DNA of 64,000 nt, taken from positions 124,001 through 188,000 of the forward strand of contig NZ_JAHXBU010000088.1 in assembly GCF_020178975.1 (NCBI RefSeq), written 5' to 3'. The position numbers and the translations under genes were made by a program. This DNA comes from Cesiribacter sp. SM1 (GTDB lineage: Bacteria; Bacteroidota; Bacteroidia; Cytophagales; Cyclobacteriaceae). Each line of letters starts with the position of its first letter. Within the stretch, counting starts at the first letter, position 1. The notes under the pieces were generated by a model. The model had not been told where the DNA came from, searched no databases, and saw only the letters and a program-made list of their open reading frames with translations. This document shows, in pieces, positions 1 to 9,343 of this stretch.

Positions 1-1324
1 GGAAGAATCCATACACCAGCAGGCCCATTAACAAAATAAGCAGCGTATAAGGCAGGATATCCCGTGCCTCCAATCCGGTGATACCCAGGAGGGGGAGTGC
101 CCAGAATGGCTGAAGCATGTTTGTAATACCATCGCCGTAGGCCAGGGCCATGATAACCAATTCTACAGGAACACCGAGCCCAATAGCAGCCTGGCTCACA
201 ACAGGCCCCTGTACAGCCCACTGCCCGCCGCCACTGGGTACAAAAATGTTAATGAGCCCTGCACTGAGGAAGGTTAAAAAGGGGAGCAGGGCCGGGGAGG
301 CATTGTTGATAAAGGCATTGGCAAATACTACAATCAATCCACTATACTTCATAATGCCCATGATACCGGCGTAGAAAGGAAACTGAATAATGATGCCGGA
401 TGCACCACCTATAGCTTCCTGTACTGCCACCAGGAAGCGGTTAATACTGCCGTGTAGCAGCAGGCACAGCCCAAACAGCAGAAAGTTAATGTAGTTAAGG
501 TCCAGAAACGATAATCCTCCTTCACTGGTGAAGGCTAAGTATATACTGTAGCCCACAATCACCAAACCAGCAATAAGGCCAAAGAACGGAGAACGGTCCA
601 GCCTTTCGGCACCCCTGGGAGGAGCAGGATGAGGTGTTGTGTTTTCAGCTGCTTTTAGTTGGGGCAACAGGGCAGGGGTAGCAGGTGCTCTTTTTCCAAT
701 CAGGTAAAGCCCGCCTGGCACTACCACCAGCAGGCTTAGTGTTACCCAAAGGTTTAGGCTGGAGAAGAGGGTTTGGCTCACGGGTACTATGCCGATCAGG
801 CTTTCCAGGAAATGACCCTCACCGGCCACGACCAGTGGCGCAGAACCACTTAGGCCCCCGTGCCATATCATCATGCCACTGTAACCTGCTGCTGCCACTA
901 AGGGGTAGTTGATGGGCGTATGGTTCAGCTTTGCTCTCTCGGCTACTTTACGGGCCAGTATGGCACCAAATACAAGGCACAAGCCCCAGTTGATAAAGCC
1001 TGCCAGCATTGCTGCAAAGCCTGTAAGAGCAGCTGCCCGGGCGGGTGAGGTGGCAAACTTTCCCGTAAGCTTATCTGTAAATTTTTCGGCCAGGGGTGTT
1101 AGCGCAAGGGTGTGGCCCAGCACCAGGATCAGCACCATTTGCATAGAGAAGCCCAGCAGCTCCCAAAAGCCCTGGTACCAATAGCCAAGCACCTCCATCA
1201 CAGAGGGCTGCTCGGGTATAAAAACAAGCGGCAGCACAAAGGCTGCCAGTGTTAGCAACAGGGCTATGGTAAAAGGAGTGGGAAGGGCTTTCCGCAGGTA
1301 TTCGCCAAAGGTGCTGCTTTTCAT
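1..1324 (-). CDS. Short-chain fatty acid transporter, AtoE family (3' end cut off by window edge)
   Basis: The reverse strand is open from an ATG at 1324 to base 1, giving 441 codons with no stop; the carboxyl end lies outside the window. The protein is very hydrophobic with many membrane segments. Near residue 363 it has GGGQWAVQGPVV and near 390 AYGDGITNMLQPFWALP, the two best conserved stretches of the AtoE/TIGR00366 short-chain fatty acid permeases, which are normally about 440-470 residues, so little is missing. The likely role is uptake of butyrate or acetoacetate-like acids at the inner membrane. The start lies 8 bases after the stop of the acyl-CoA reductase gene, so the two are probably co-transcribed. 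Substrate specificity cannot be read from sequence. Confidence 0.85.
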   Translation of the reverse strand, partial: MKSSTFGEYLRKALPTPFTIALLLTLAAFVLPLVFIPEQPSVMEVLGYWYQGFWELLGFSMQMVLILVLGHTLALTPLAEKFTDKLTGKFATSPARAAALTGFAAMLAGFINWGLCLVFGAILARKVAERAKLNHTPINYPLVAAAGYSGMMIWHGGLSGSAPLVVAGEGHFLESLIGIVPVSQTLFSSLNLWVTLSLLVVVPGGLYLIGKRAPATPALLPQLKAAENTTPHPAPPRGAERLDRSPFFGLIAGLVIVGYSIYLAFTSEGGLSFLDLNYINFLLFGLCLLLHGSINRFLVAVQEAIGGASGIIIQFPFYAGIMGIMKYSGLIVVFANAFINNASPALLPFLTFLSAGLINIFVPSGGGQWAVQGPVVSQAAIGLGVPVELVIMALAYGDGITNMLQPFWALPLLGITGLEARDILPYTLLILLMGLLVYGFF

Positions 1325-1332
1325 GCTTCCGT

Positions 1333-2343
1333 TTATAGCTTTAGCAGGAAGGCTAAGGTATCAATACCATCGGCATAATCCCACAGCTGAGGTCTTTGTG
1401 CCTGACCAAAAGCAGTGCTGGCGGGGGTGCTTTCCTGCCCAACAATGCACTGCAACTTTTCCCTATGTTCCTCTACCAGCTTTTCTGCTTCCTGCAGATC
1501 CCTATAGTACTGGTAGTATACAACAGAAACCGGCGAGGCGAAGGCCTCTGCTTCTTTAAACAGCAAAAAACCGGTATCCAGGTGCTGCTCTCCGTTAACC
1601 AGGAATATCGACTTGTAATAATCGTAGTTATTGCTCCACTTGTGGTGGTTCTGCACATCAGACCACACCTCCAGCGATCTGAAGAGCGTGGGAAAGTCAT
1701 ATTCTTCGGGCACAAACAGCTTATTTACACTGCGGCAGCCCAGGCCCCAGTATTGCAGCATATCGCGCCCCAGGGCCTTTAGCTCATCTGCTGATTCGTT
1801 GCCGGTAAGCAGGGCGCAGGAGCTGCGGTTTTTACGGATAATGCTGGGTGTATTTCTGAAGTAGTATTCAAAATACCGATAGGTATTATCGCTGCCTGTG
1901 GCAATATAGGCATCCATGTGCTTAAGCTGCTCCTGAAACTCAATATGGCTGGCAAAACGGGGTTCTATTTCCAGTAGTTTTTTACTTAATACTTCAGGAA
2001 GGGGATCTGATGAACTTGGTTTTGCATGCAGGTTGTGTCCGCTGATTAAAACACAGAGCATATCATGAAAGCCAACCAGTGGAATATTGCCCGCCATTAC
2101 CAGGCCCACATGCTTGGGTGCTTCCTGCTCATCGGGAATGTTATAAGCCTCAAGCCATTTGTTTATGTTTTGCGGCTGTAACAAACTGGCCCAGGCCTTA
2201 AGGGCAAAACGCACATTAGAAGGAGTAAACCAACCATTGCGTCCCTGGGCCAGCCTGCTTAGCCGGTCGGCCTCCTCTGCCGTTAACTCCTGCAAATAGG
2301 TGCCTAATGAAACAAATGCCTGTATTCTATCTGCCAGTTTCAT
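1333..2343 (-). CDS. Acyl-CoA reductase (LuxC-like, PF05893)
   Basis: This 336-residue protein resembles the short Bacteroidota branch of the LuxC acyl-CoA reductases, which reduce a fatty acyl thioester to an aldehyde with NADPH. The segment GLGCRSVNKLFVP around residue 202 holds the likely acyl-accepting cysteine in an aldehyde-dehydrogenase-like fold; a glycine-containing nucleotide-binding region (VGLVMAGNIPLVGFHD) sits near residue 80. An in-frame start exists at 2394, but it falls inside the divergent promoter, so the ATG at 2343 (MKLADRI) is preferred. No LuxE or LuxD partner is visible. The gene is divergent from a ferredoxin gene, an arrangement I recall from other Bacteroidota, and is followed closely by the fatty acid permease. 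Confidence 0.82.
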   Translation of the reverse strand: MKLADRIQAFVSLGTYLQELTAEEADRLSRLAQGRNGWFTPSNVRFALKAWASLLQPQNINKWLEAYNIPDEQEAPKHVGLVMAGNIPLVGFHDMLCVLISGHNLHAKPSSSDPLPEVLSKKLLEIEPRFASHIEFQEQLKHMDAYIATGSDNTYRYFEYYFRNTPSIIRKNRSSCALLTGNESADELKALGRDMLQYWGLGCRSVNKLFVPEEYDFPTLFRSLEVWSDVQNHHKWSNNYDYYKSIFLVNGEQHLDTGFLLFKEAEAFASPVSVVYYQYYRDLQEAEKLVEEHREKLQCIVGQESTPASTAFGQAQRPQLWDYADGIDTLAFLLKL

Positions 2344-2372
2344 GCTTAAATCGATCTTTATTAGTGTGATTT

Positions 2373-2403
2373 TTTGACTACAAACATAAACCAATTATGT
2401 TTG
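2373..2403. promoter_or_regulatory. Back-to-back promoter of the acyl-CoA reductase and ferredoxin genes
   Basis: A perfect 9-base inverted repeat, CAAACATAA at 2381-2389 and TTATGTTTG at 2395-2403, carries a TATGTTTG (-7 type TANNTTTG) in each orientation. On the plus strand it is preceded by TTTG at 2373-2376 with 19-base spacing, the Bacteroidota sigma-ABfr consensus. On the minus strand the -33 element is poor. Predicted plus start is near 2409, giving a leader of about 30 bases before the ferredoxin. Confidence 0.6.
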
Positions 2404-2433
2404 TTATTCAGAACGAGAACGCATAAAGATTGA

Positions 2434-2787
<354 letters not shown>

Positions 2788-2806
2788 ACAACATATTTTT
2801 AAAAGC

Positions 2807-2840
2807 AGGCCCGCTCCAGTAACAGGTGCGGGCCTTTTTA
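2807..2840 (+). terminator. Intrinsic terminator after ferredoxin
   Basis: AGGCCCGC (2807-2814) pairs perfectly with GCGGGCCT (2828-2835) and is followed by a T-rich run. Confidence 0.85.
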
Positions 2841-3230
2841 TTTAGCCCGAAGAGTGGCTCCTGCTCTTGTTACACTCCAGGATCGGTGAAGCGTACTGGC
2901 TAAGATCGCTATACAACTCTAAACTTATATTTTGCTGAAGAAGGTGTGCTACCTGAAAATCCATTCCGGATTCGATGTGCCCGCCTGGAAATTTCAGTTT
3001 TTAGTGACTGATGTTGGCTCCGGCGGAAAACCTGCGCGGAATGGCTTTTCAGGCAATTGTAACGCCATGGTGTTAACGAAAAATACCCTAAAAATATAAA
3101 AATGATCCTTTTCAAAAGTGCTGATTGGGCCTTTTAGCATTTCCCCTTTTGTTAAAAAAGATTACTTTTAGGAATGCAGTAATCGGTTGAATTGCTGCTA
3201 TAACCAAACTTTCTGTTTTCATCTCGTGCT
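2841..3230. other. Non-coding gap before the DUF1080 operon
   Basis: No gene-like ORF is supported in these 390 bases. Short open stretches exist on both strands, but they lack a recognisable start or family. The region presumably holds the promoter of the downstream operon; no clean TANNTTTG box was found. Confidence 0.5.
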
Positions 3231-5093
3231 ATGGTACAAAAAATTAGTAGCAGGCTTATTGATTCTCTGAAAAGAGAATGTGGCCTTCTCCTGCTGTTCT
3301 GTATTTTTCTCTCACAGGGTGCTGCTGCACAAACCGCTATGCCGCTCAACGACCTCTCTGCTTTCCGCGATCCGGCAAAGAGCTGGCAGATAGCAGGCGG
3401 GGTAGAGGCCGATCTAAGCAAACCAAATAAACTGAGCCTCTCTCCAGGAACAGGTATTCTGGTAAATCAGCCCGATAAGAGGAATAAAGGCAAAGACCTC
3501 TTTACCCAGTTCGAACATTCAGACCTTGACCTGGAGCTGGATTTTATGATGGCTCCTGGATCTAACTCCGGTATTTACCTGCAGGGTTTGTATGAGGTGC
3601 AGCTGGCAGATAGCTGGGGCGTAAAAGTGCCTACCCCCGCCAATAACGGTGGTATATATGAGCGTTGGGACGATTCCCGCCCAAAAGGGCAGCAGGGGTA
3701 CCAGGGATATGCGCCCCGTCAGAATGTAAGCAAAGCGCCCGGTCTCTGGCAGCATCTTAAGATTTCTTTTCAGGCGCCACGCTTTGATGCAAACGGTCGC
3801 AAAACTGAAAACGCAAGACTGCTGCAGGTGGTGCTGAATGGGGTGCTGATTCATGAAAATGTAGAGCTGCTGGGTGCCACCCGCGGTGCCATCAGCATCG
3901 AGGAGCGTGCAACCGGACCCCTGCGTTTCCAGGGAGATCACGGACCTGTGGCTTTCCGTAATATTAAAATTAGTAACTACGATAAACCCCGCCCTGAACT
4001 TACAGACCTTAGGTACACAGTTTATGAGGGTGCCTACGAAACTGAGCCACAGTACGACAGCCTGCCTCCTGAGGCAGAAGGCAGCTCTGTGGTGCTGACC
4101 TCTAATCTTTCCGATCTGCCCAAAAAGTTCCTGATCAGGTACAGGGGTACTCTGAAAATACAGGAGCCTGGTGAATACAGATTTCGCATGCAGGTGCCCG
4201 GTGGTGCAGGGTATGTAAAAGTTGGCGATCAGTATGCCATACGCCTCTCCCGCTGGAATCCCGGCGGATCTATCAACCTGCCTGCTGGCGAAATGCCTTT
4301 TGAATTAGTATATAGCAAGTATGTTGACTGGGATGCCCCGGCGTTGGGGTTGTCTGTTGCAGGTCCCGGCATTCGTGAGTACATCATCAGCGATGAAGTA
4401 ACCAGCAGGGGTACACCCGTAGATCCAATACTGGTTGCTGCTTCCGACATACCTGTTTTGCGTAGCTTTATGGATATACCCATGAATGGTAAAGAGGGCG
4501 GCTACCGCATTACGCATGCCGTTAATGTAGGCAGCGAGGAACAGGTACATTATACCTACGATCTTGATCATGGCAGCCTGGTGCAGGTATGGCGCGGAGG
4601 CTTCCTGGATGCCACGCCTATGTGGCACGACAGGGGTGATGGCTCTTCCCGCCCAACCGGGTCTGTTCAGCAGTTGGCAGCACCTGTGCTTTCACTGGCA
4701 AGGCTTTCTTCCCCACAGGCAGCCTGGGTGAGCGATACCACCGGTAGCGGTTTCCGCTCCAGAGGTTATGTGCTTAATGACAGCGGACTGCCCACCTTCC
4801 ATTACCAGGCCTGGGGTACAACGGTGCAGGATGCCATTCGCCCGCTGGAGAAGGGGCAGGGGCTGCGCCGTGAACTGCAGCTGCAAAATGCAGCAGATGG
4901 TTTATGGGTGAAAATTGCCGAAGGCACATCCATTGAGCAGCAGGAAAAAGGTAAATACCTGATAGACGGCCAGACCTATTACCTGCAACTGGAAGATGCA
5001 GCAGGGGCCAAACCTCAGCTACGCAGCAGTGCAGGCCGCCAGGAATTGCTGGTGCCAGTGCGAAACAAGCTGGTTTACTCCATAATATTCTGA
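3231..5093 (+). CDS. Exported DUF1080 (3-keto-disaccharide hydrolase) protein with PA14-like domain
   Basis: A 620-residue secreted protein. An N-terminal signal peptide ends near residue 34 (LSQGAAAQ). Residues about 40-250 form a DUF1080/GH16-like lectin fold: SGIYLQGLYEVQLADSWG, the APRFDANG segment and the closing GPVAFRNIKI are its usual landmarks. Residues about 260-400 resemble a PA14-type beta-sandwich (YRGTLKIQEPGEYRFRMQV). The last 200 residues are beta-rich and unrecognised. DUF1080 proteins are known or proposed to cleave 3-keto-glucosides. The gene starts an operon with the propeller-cytochrome gene 18 bases downstream and a second DUF1080 protein. Function as a 3-keto-sugar hydrolase is inferred from family and context. 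Confidence 0.8.
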   Translation: MVQKISSRLIDSLKRECGLLLLFCIFLSQGAAAQTAMPLNDLSAFRDPAKSWQIAGGVEADLSKPNKLSLSPGTGILVNQPDKRNKGKDLFTQFEHSDLDLELDFMMAPGSNSGIYLQGLYEVQLADSWGVKVPTPANNGGIYERWDDSRPKGQQGYQGYAPRQNVSKAPGLWQHLKISFQAPRFDANGRKTENARLLQVVLNGVLIHENVELLGATRGAISIEERATGPLRFQGDHGPVAFRNIKISNYDKPRPELTDLRYTVYEGAYETEPQYDSLPPEAEGSSVVLTSNLSDLPKKFLIRYRGTLKIQEPGEYRFRMQVPGGAGYVKVGDQYAIRLSRWNPGGSINLPAGEMPFELVYSKYVDWDAPALGLSVAGPGIREYIISDEVTSRGTPVDPILVAASDIPVLRSFMDIPMNGKEGGYRITHAVNVGSEEQVHYTYDLDHGSLVQVWRGGFLDATPMWHDRGDGSSRPTGSVQQLAAPVLSLARLSSPQAAWVSDTTGSGFRSRGYVLNDSGLPTFHYQAWGTTVQDAIRPLEKGQGLRRELQLQNAADGLWVKIAEGTSIEQQEKGKYLIDGQTYYLQLEDAAGAKPQLRSSAGRQELLVPVRNKLVYSIIF

Positions 5094-5111
5094 TCAACAC
5101 TTAAGAAATTC

Positions 5112-7124
5112 ATGAAGAAGCTATATAATAAAATAACTCCTTCGGCAGCCAGAAACTGCTTGCTGGGGGCGGCCATGTTACTGGGCACAAGTGGCCGGGT
5201 ACTGGCGCAGGAGTCGCCCAAAGAAGAAGACTTTTACAGAATTGTTAAAATCAGCGCACCCGAAGGCACCCTGCTGGAGGTTGGCGGATTAACCGTGCTG
5301 CCCAATGGTGACCTGGGCGTTTCCACCCGCCGTGGCGATATTTTTATTGTGGAGAATCCTACCAGTGCCCGTCCGCATTTCAGGAGGTTTGCATCGGGCC
5401 TGCACGAGGTGCTGGGGCTGGCCTATAAAGACGGATCGCTGTACCTGGCACAGCGTGGAGAGCTCACTAAGCTTACCGACACCAATATGGATGGTAAGGC
5501 CGATGTATTTGAAACTGTTTATGCCTGGCCCATTACCGGTAACTACCATGAGTACAGCTTTGGTCCTAAGATAGCACCAGATGGTTCTTTTTTTGTAACC
5601 ACCAACCTTGGCTTTACCAACCCCTGGTGGCATGCCCAGAGCCTGGTGCCCTGGCGGGGCTGGACCTTAAAAATAACTGAGGATGGCAAGATGGAGCCCT
5701 GGGCAACAGGTATGCGTTCTCCTGCAGGCCAGGGCATGATAGATGGAGAATTCTTCTATACAGATAACCAGGGCGACTGGGTAGGTTCCGGCGCTATCTG
5801 GCATCTTCCTAAAGGTGCTTTTGCTGGTCATCCCAGTGGACTGCGCTGGGCTGACAGATCTGAATCTCCCCTAAAGCTTAGCACCGAGCAGATACATTCG
5901 GTGGTAGATCCGCGGGTGGAAAAGGATGATAAGGGAGATTTTATAAAACCTGAAAACAGGCTGAACGAAGATTTCAAGACTGCCTTCGAAATGAAAGAGC
6001 AGTTTCCTGAAATGCAATTACCTGCTGTATGGTTGCCGCATGGCATCATGGGCATTTCCAACTCAGAGCTAATCAAAATTCCGAAAGGGAGTTTTGGTCC
6101 GTTTGAAGGCCAGTTACTGGTGGGCGACCAGGGGCAGAGCAAGATTATGCGCGTAATGATGGAAAAAATAAAGGGAGAATACCAGGGTGCGGTAATAGAT
6201 TTCAGGAGTGGTTTCCGATCAGGAGTGCTGCGTATGGCCTGGGCCAAAGACGGTTCACTTTTTGTAGGAGAAACGAACCGTGGCTGGGGATCTGCCGGCG
6301 ATGCCAACGAAGGCCTGGAGCGCCTGATGTGGAATAATAAGCTGCCATTTGAAATGAGAACCGTACGCGCTATGCCCGATGGTTTCGAAATAGAATTTAC
6401 CATGCCGGTAGACCGTAAGTCGGCCGAAGATCTGGCTTCTTATTCAGTTGAAAGCTTTATTTACAAGTATCACCCTGTTTATGGCAGCCCTCCTGTAAAT
6501 ATTGAAACGGCAGCGGTAAAGGGGGTTAAGGTTTCTGAAGATGGCTTGAAGGCACGCCTGGTTGTAGATAACCTTCGCCAGTACCACATCCACCACATTT
6601 CGCTGGATGGAGTACGTGCTAAGGAGAATTCCTACTCTTTAGTGCACCCATCGGCCTACTATACCCTTAATAACATTCCTGATGGCCAAAAGCTGTCGTT
6701 GAACGAGGTGAGCACCCGCAATTCTGCTACGGAACAAGCCAAAAAAACAGCCAGTAAACCAAATACAGCTGCCAAAAAGCTGCAGTCCGGCAATACTACG
6801 CTTGTAAGCCCTGATGCCCGTGGTGCAGGTGCAGGTAGCACCAAAGCAGCGGCTGCCCCTAAGGTGCCGAGCTTCGATGAGGTAAAGCCACTCCTGGCAA
6901 AAAACACCTGTAATGCCTGCCACAACGAAACCAAACGGCAGGTTGGTCCGGCATTTGCGGAGATAGCTAAGCGCAAGTACAGCAACGATAAGATCGTGGA
7001 GCTGATCCATAACCCTCAGCCGCAAAACTGGCCGGAGTATGCTACCGAAATGCCGCCCATGCCGCAGGTGCCTAAAGGGGAGGCGCTTAAGATTGCAGCC
7101 TGGATCAACTCTCTCAATAAATAA
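5112..7124 (+). CDS. Exported beta-propeller dehydrogenase fused to cytochrome c
   Basis: A 670-residue protein with a signal peptide ending near residue 33 (GRVLAQ). Residues about 40-430 form a six-bladed propeller of the sorbosone/glucose dehydrogenase type (GGLTVLPNGDLGVSTRRGD, LYLAQRGELTKLTDTNMDGKAD). After a beta domain there is a low-complexity Ala/Lys/Ser linker (about 535-590), then a cytochrome c domain with the haem site CNACH near residue 600 and a possible distal Met in EMPPMPQVP. The haem suggests that electrons from substrate oxidation pass to a respiratory acceptor in the periplasm. It lies between two DUF1080 genes, consistent with making a keto-sugar that they cleave. The actual cofactor and substrate are not determinable here. 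Confidence 0.82.
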   Translation: MKKLYNKITPSAARNCLLGAAMLLGTSGRVLAQESPKEEDFYRIVKISAPEGTLLEVGGLTVLPNGDLGVSTRRGDIFIVENPTSARPHFRRFASGLHEVLGLAYKDGSLYLAQRGELTKLTDTNMDGKADVFETVYAWPITGNYHEYSFGPKIAPDGSFFVTTNLGFTNPWWHAQSLVPWRGWTLKITEDGKMEPWATGMRSPAGQGMIDGEFFYTDNQGDWVGSGAIWHLPKGAFAGHPSGLRWADRSESPLKLSTEQIHSVVDPRVEKDDKGDFIKPENRLNEDFKTAFEMKEQFPEMQLPAVWLPHGIMGISNSELIKIPKGSFGPFEGQLLVGDQGQSKIMRVMMEKIKGEYQGAVIDFRSGFRSGVLRMAWAKDGSLFVGETNRGWGSAGDANEGLERLMWNNKLPFEMRTVRAMPDGFEIEFTMPVDRKSAEDLASYSVESFIYKYHPVYGSPPVNIETAAVKGVKVSEDGLKARLVVDNLRQYHIHHISLDGVRAKENSYSLVHPSAYYTLNNIPDGQKLSLNEVSTRNSATEQAKKTASKPNTAAKKLQSGNTTLVSPDARGAGAGSTKAAAAPKVPSFDEVKPLLAKNTCNACHNETKRQVGPAFAEIAKRKYSNDKIVELIHNPQPQNWPEYATEMPPMPQVPKGEALKIAAWINSLNK

Positions 7125-7163
7125 GTCTGAACTGAAATATCAGCAACCAAACAAGATTAATGC

Positions 7164-7976
7164 ATGAACATACAAAACTTTTTTTCGCAGCACACTGCAC
7201 TGGCTTTTTTAGCCCTGGGTACCCTTACTTATCATAATGCTATGGCACAGGATGCACCAAAACCACCTAAAATGACTCCGGAAATGACCGAAGTGTGGGA
7301 GCCAGAGCCTAAAGTTGTAACACCGGGAGGTATCAACAATATGGCGCCACCGGCCGATGCAATTGTTTTGTTCGATGGCAAAAGCCTGGATAAATGGGCA
7401 TCTTCAAACGATCCTAACAAGCCGGCCCAGTGGACGGTGGCAAACGGTACCTTCACAGTAAAAAAAGGCACAGGCAACATCCAGACAAAGCAGGCTTTCC
7501 AGGACTACCAGCTGCACCTGGAGTGGCAGGTGCCGGCAAATATTACAGGGCAGGGACAATCACGTGGTAACAGCGGCTTGTTCCTTGCTTCTACAGGTGG
7601 TGGAGATGCCGGTTACGAACTGCAGATCCTGGACTCCTATAATAACCGTACTTACTCCAATGGGCAGGCAGGCAGCATCTATAAGCAGCATCCGCCGCTC
7701 CTGAATGCCATGCGAAAGCCTGGGGAGTGGAACAGCTATGATGTAATTTTTACAGCCCCGCGCTTTAAGGAAGATGGTTCTTTGTTTTCTCCTGCCCGGG
7801 TAACAGTGCTCCACAATGGTGTTGTTATTCAGAACGATACTGAAATCAGGGGTACCACCCAGTACATAGGTTTGCCCGGCTATACGGCTCATGGTAAATC
7901 ACCTATTAAATTGCAGGATCATGGCGATCCGAGTGAGCCGCTAAGCTTCCGCAATATCTGGATCAGGGAGTTGTAG
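7164..7976 (+). CDS. Exported DUF1080 protein (3-keto-disaccharide hydrolase family)
   Basis: A 270-residue protein with a signal peptide ending near residue 29 (NAMAQ). The single DUF1080 domain starts at IVLFDGKSLDKWAS near residue 67 and continues through the substrate-cleft stretch SGLFLASTGGGDAGYELQIL, the APRF segment and the terminal PLSFRNIWIREL, all family hallmarks. It is the simple, single-domain relative of the first gene of this operon and lies 39 bases after the propeller-cytochrome gene. A strong terminator follows. Hydrolysis or elimination of 3-keto-glucosides is the known or proposed family activity; the sugar used here is unknown. Confidence 0.87.
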   Translation: MNIQNFFSQHTALAFLALGTLTYHNAMAQDAPKPPKMTPEMTEVWEPEPKVVTPGGINNMAPPADAIVLFDGKSLDKWASSNDPNKPAQWTVANGTFTVKKGTGNIQTKQAFQDYQLHLEWQVPANITGQGQSRGNSGLFLASTGGGDAGYELQILDSYNNRTYSNGQAGSIYKQHPPLLNAMRKPGEWNSYDVIFTAPRFKEDGSLFSPARVTVLHNGVVIQNDTEIRGTTQYIGLPGYTAHGKSPIKLQDHGDPSEPLSFRNIWIREL

Positions 7977-7993
7977 TTCTTTAAGATTGATTT

Positions 7994-8052
7994 AGCCCCG
8001 GCCCTAAATACAGCACGGTCTATAGTGTACTGTACCAGGGCCGGGGCTTTCT
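7994..8052 (+). terminator. Intrinsic terminator ending the DUF1080 operon
   Basis: AGCCCCGGCCCT (7994-8005) and AGGGCCGGGGCT (8037-8048) form a perfect 12-bp stem, followed by a short T-rich tract. Confidence 0.85.
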
Positions 8053-8182
8053 TATTTTACCGTCCGTTTACTGGCAGTTGGCCGCAACAGGGAATATGCT
8101 CCCGAATCGGAAATCTTCCAATAACATTATAAGTCACCAGTGGGTATAGTATTTATATGAAGATGCCTGTCTGCCGCTGATA

Positions 8183-9331
8183 ATGATAAGAGAAGAAAAA
8201 AACATAAACCTTTGCTCACTTCTGAAAAGCAAGTCTCTTTGTATTCTTATGCTGTTGCTGCTAACTACCAGCACACTCTACGCGCAGCAGGCAACTGTAA
8301 CGGAAAATAACAGCAAAAGCACAGCCATTAATGTAGGTCTGCAGGGGCATTATGGTTTCATAATTCCACACTCCAGTACCATCCGTGAGGTTGCCGACTC
8401 CAACCCCTGGGGAATAGAAGCTGATCTTAGCTTTCATTTTACCAGTGCCAAAGCATGGCAGTACCTGCAGGGATACCCCAGGCTGGGGGCCTCCCTGGCT
8501 TACTATAATTTCAACAATCCCGATGTGTTGGGAAATGCCTATTCGCTGGTGTTTTATGCAGAGCCTTTTTTATCGGCGCATAAAAATTTTAGTGTATCCT
8601 TCAGGCTGGGAGGAGGGGTAGCTTATCTCACAAACCCCTATGATGAGGAAACAAACCCGCAGAACCTTTTCTACAGCACCCGTTTTAGCTTTCCATTAGT
8701 AGCCAACTTGATGGCCAACTACAGGTTAAATGAGCTTTTGCTGATCAGGGCAGGAGGTACCTATCAGCATATATCAAACGGGGGCATTAACCAGCCAAAT
8801 AAGGGGATTAACTATCCTACCGCTACCCTGGGCATCAACTATGCCATCAGGCCTGCAACTTTTATTGAACGGCAGCCACAGAGCGAGGAGGAGCAGGGCG
8901 ACAAGCAGAATTACCTGCTGGCGCTGATAGGCTCCCGCCACGACAGAACTGACCAGCCGGAAGAGCAGGCAAACCTAATTGGAGTAGCTGCTTATGTAAG
9001 TCAGCGAATCGGCAGGATCAGTGCTGTTACGGCGGGGGCAGAATGGATAGCAGACTACACCATCAAAAAAGAGCTTGAGAGCAGGGGGGAGGACAAGGAT
9101 TTTCAGCGTGGAGCACTGCTTGCAGGCCACGAGCTGCAGATTGGACGAATCCGTTTTAATCAGCAACTGGGGGTATATGTATATGCTCCCCACAAAGGCA
9201 GAGACCCGGTATACCAGCGCTGGGGGCTGGAGTACCATACCCCTAAGCTGCTGTTTTTTGGCATCAACCTAAAGGCCCACCGGCATGTGGCCGAATTTCT
9301 GGATGTGCGGGTGGGGGTGCGGTTCAGGTAA
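8183..9331 (+). CDS. Acyloxyacyl hydrolase / PagL-like lipid A 3-O-deacylase
   Basis: A 382-residue outer-membrane beta-barrel candidate with a signal peptide ending near residue 35 (STLYAQ). Around residue 194 it has YQHISNGGINQPNKGINYPT; the HxSN core matches the His/Ser active-site motif of PagL, which removes the 3-O-linked acyl chain from lipid A in the outer leaflet. Alternating hydrophobic strands ending in Phe-Arg (VGVRFR) support a barrel. PagL itself is only about 150-190 residues, so this protein carries an additional C-terminal barrel-like half. It is monocistronic and converges on the DUF58 gene with only 12 bases between the stops. Confidence 0.78.
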   Translation: MIREEKNINLCSLLKSKSLCILMLLLLTTSTLYAQQATVTENNSKSTAINVGLQGHYGFIIPHSSTIREVADSNPWGIEADLSFHFTSAKAWQYLQGYPRLGASLAYYNFNNPDVLGNAYSLVFYAEPFLSAHKNFSVSFRLGGGVAYLTNPYDEETNPQNLFYSTRFSFPLVANLMANYRLNELLLIRAGGTYQHISNGGINQPNKGINYPTATLGINYAIRPATFIERQPQSEEEQGDKQNYLLALIGSRHDRTDQPEEQANLIGVAAYVSQRIGRISAVTAGAEWIADYTIKKELESRGEDKDFQRGALLAGHELQIGRIRFNQQLGVYVYAPHKGRDPVYQRWGLEYHTPKLLFFGINLKAHRHVAEFLDVRVGVRFR

Positions 9332-9343
9332 CCTTTGCAACTG

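Noticed and set aside
1333-2394. Longer version of the acyl-CoA reductase starting at 2394
   Set aside because: The additional codons lie inside the inverted-repeat promoter and do not resemble the family's N-terminus.
2909-3115. 68-codon ORF on the minus strand and an open stretch on the plus strand in the gap before the DUF1080 operon
   Set aside because: No family, no signal peptide, no promoter, and low plausibility of the translated sequence.
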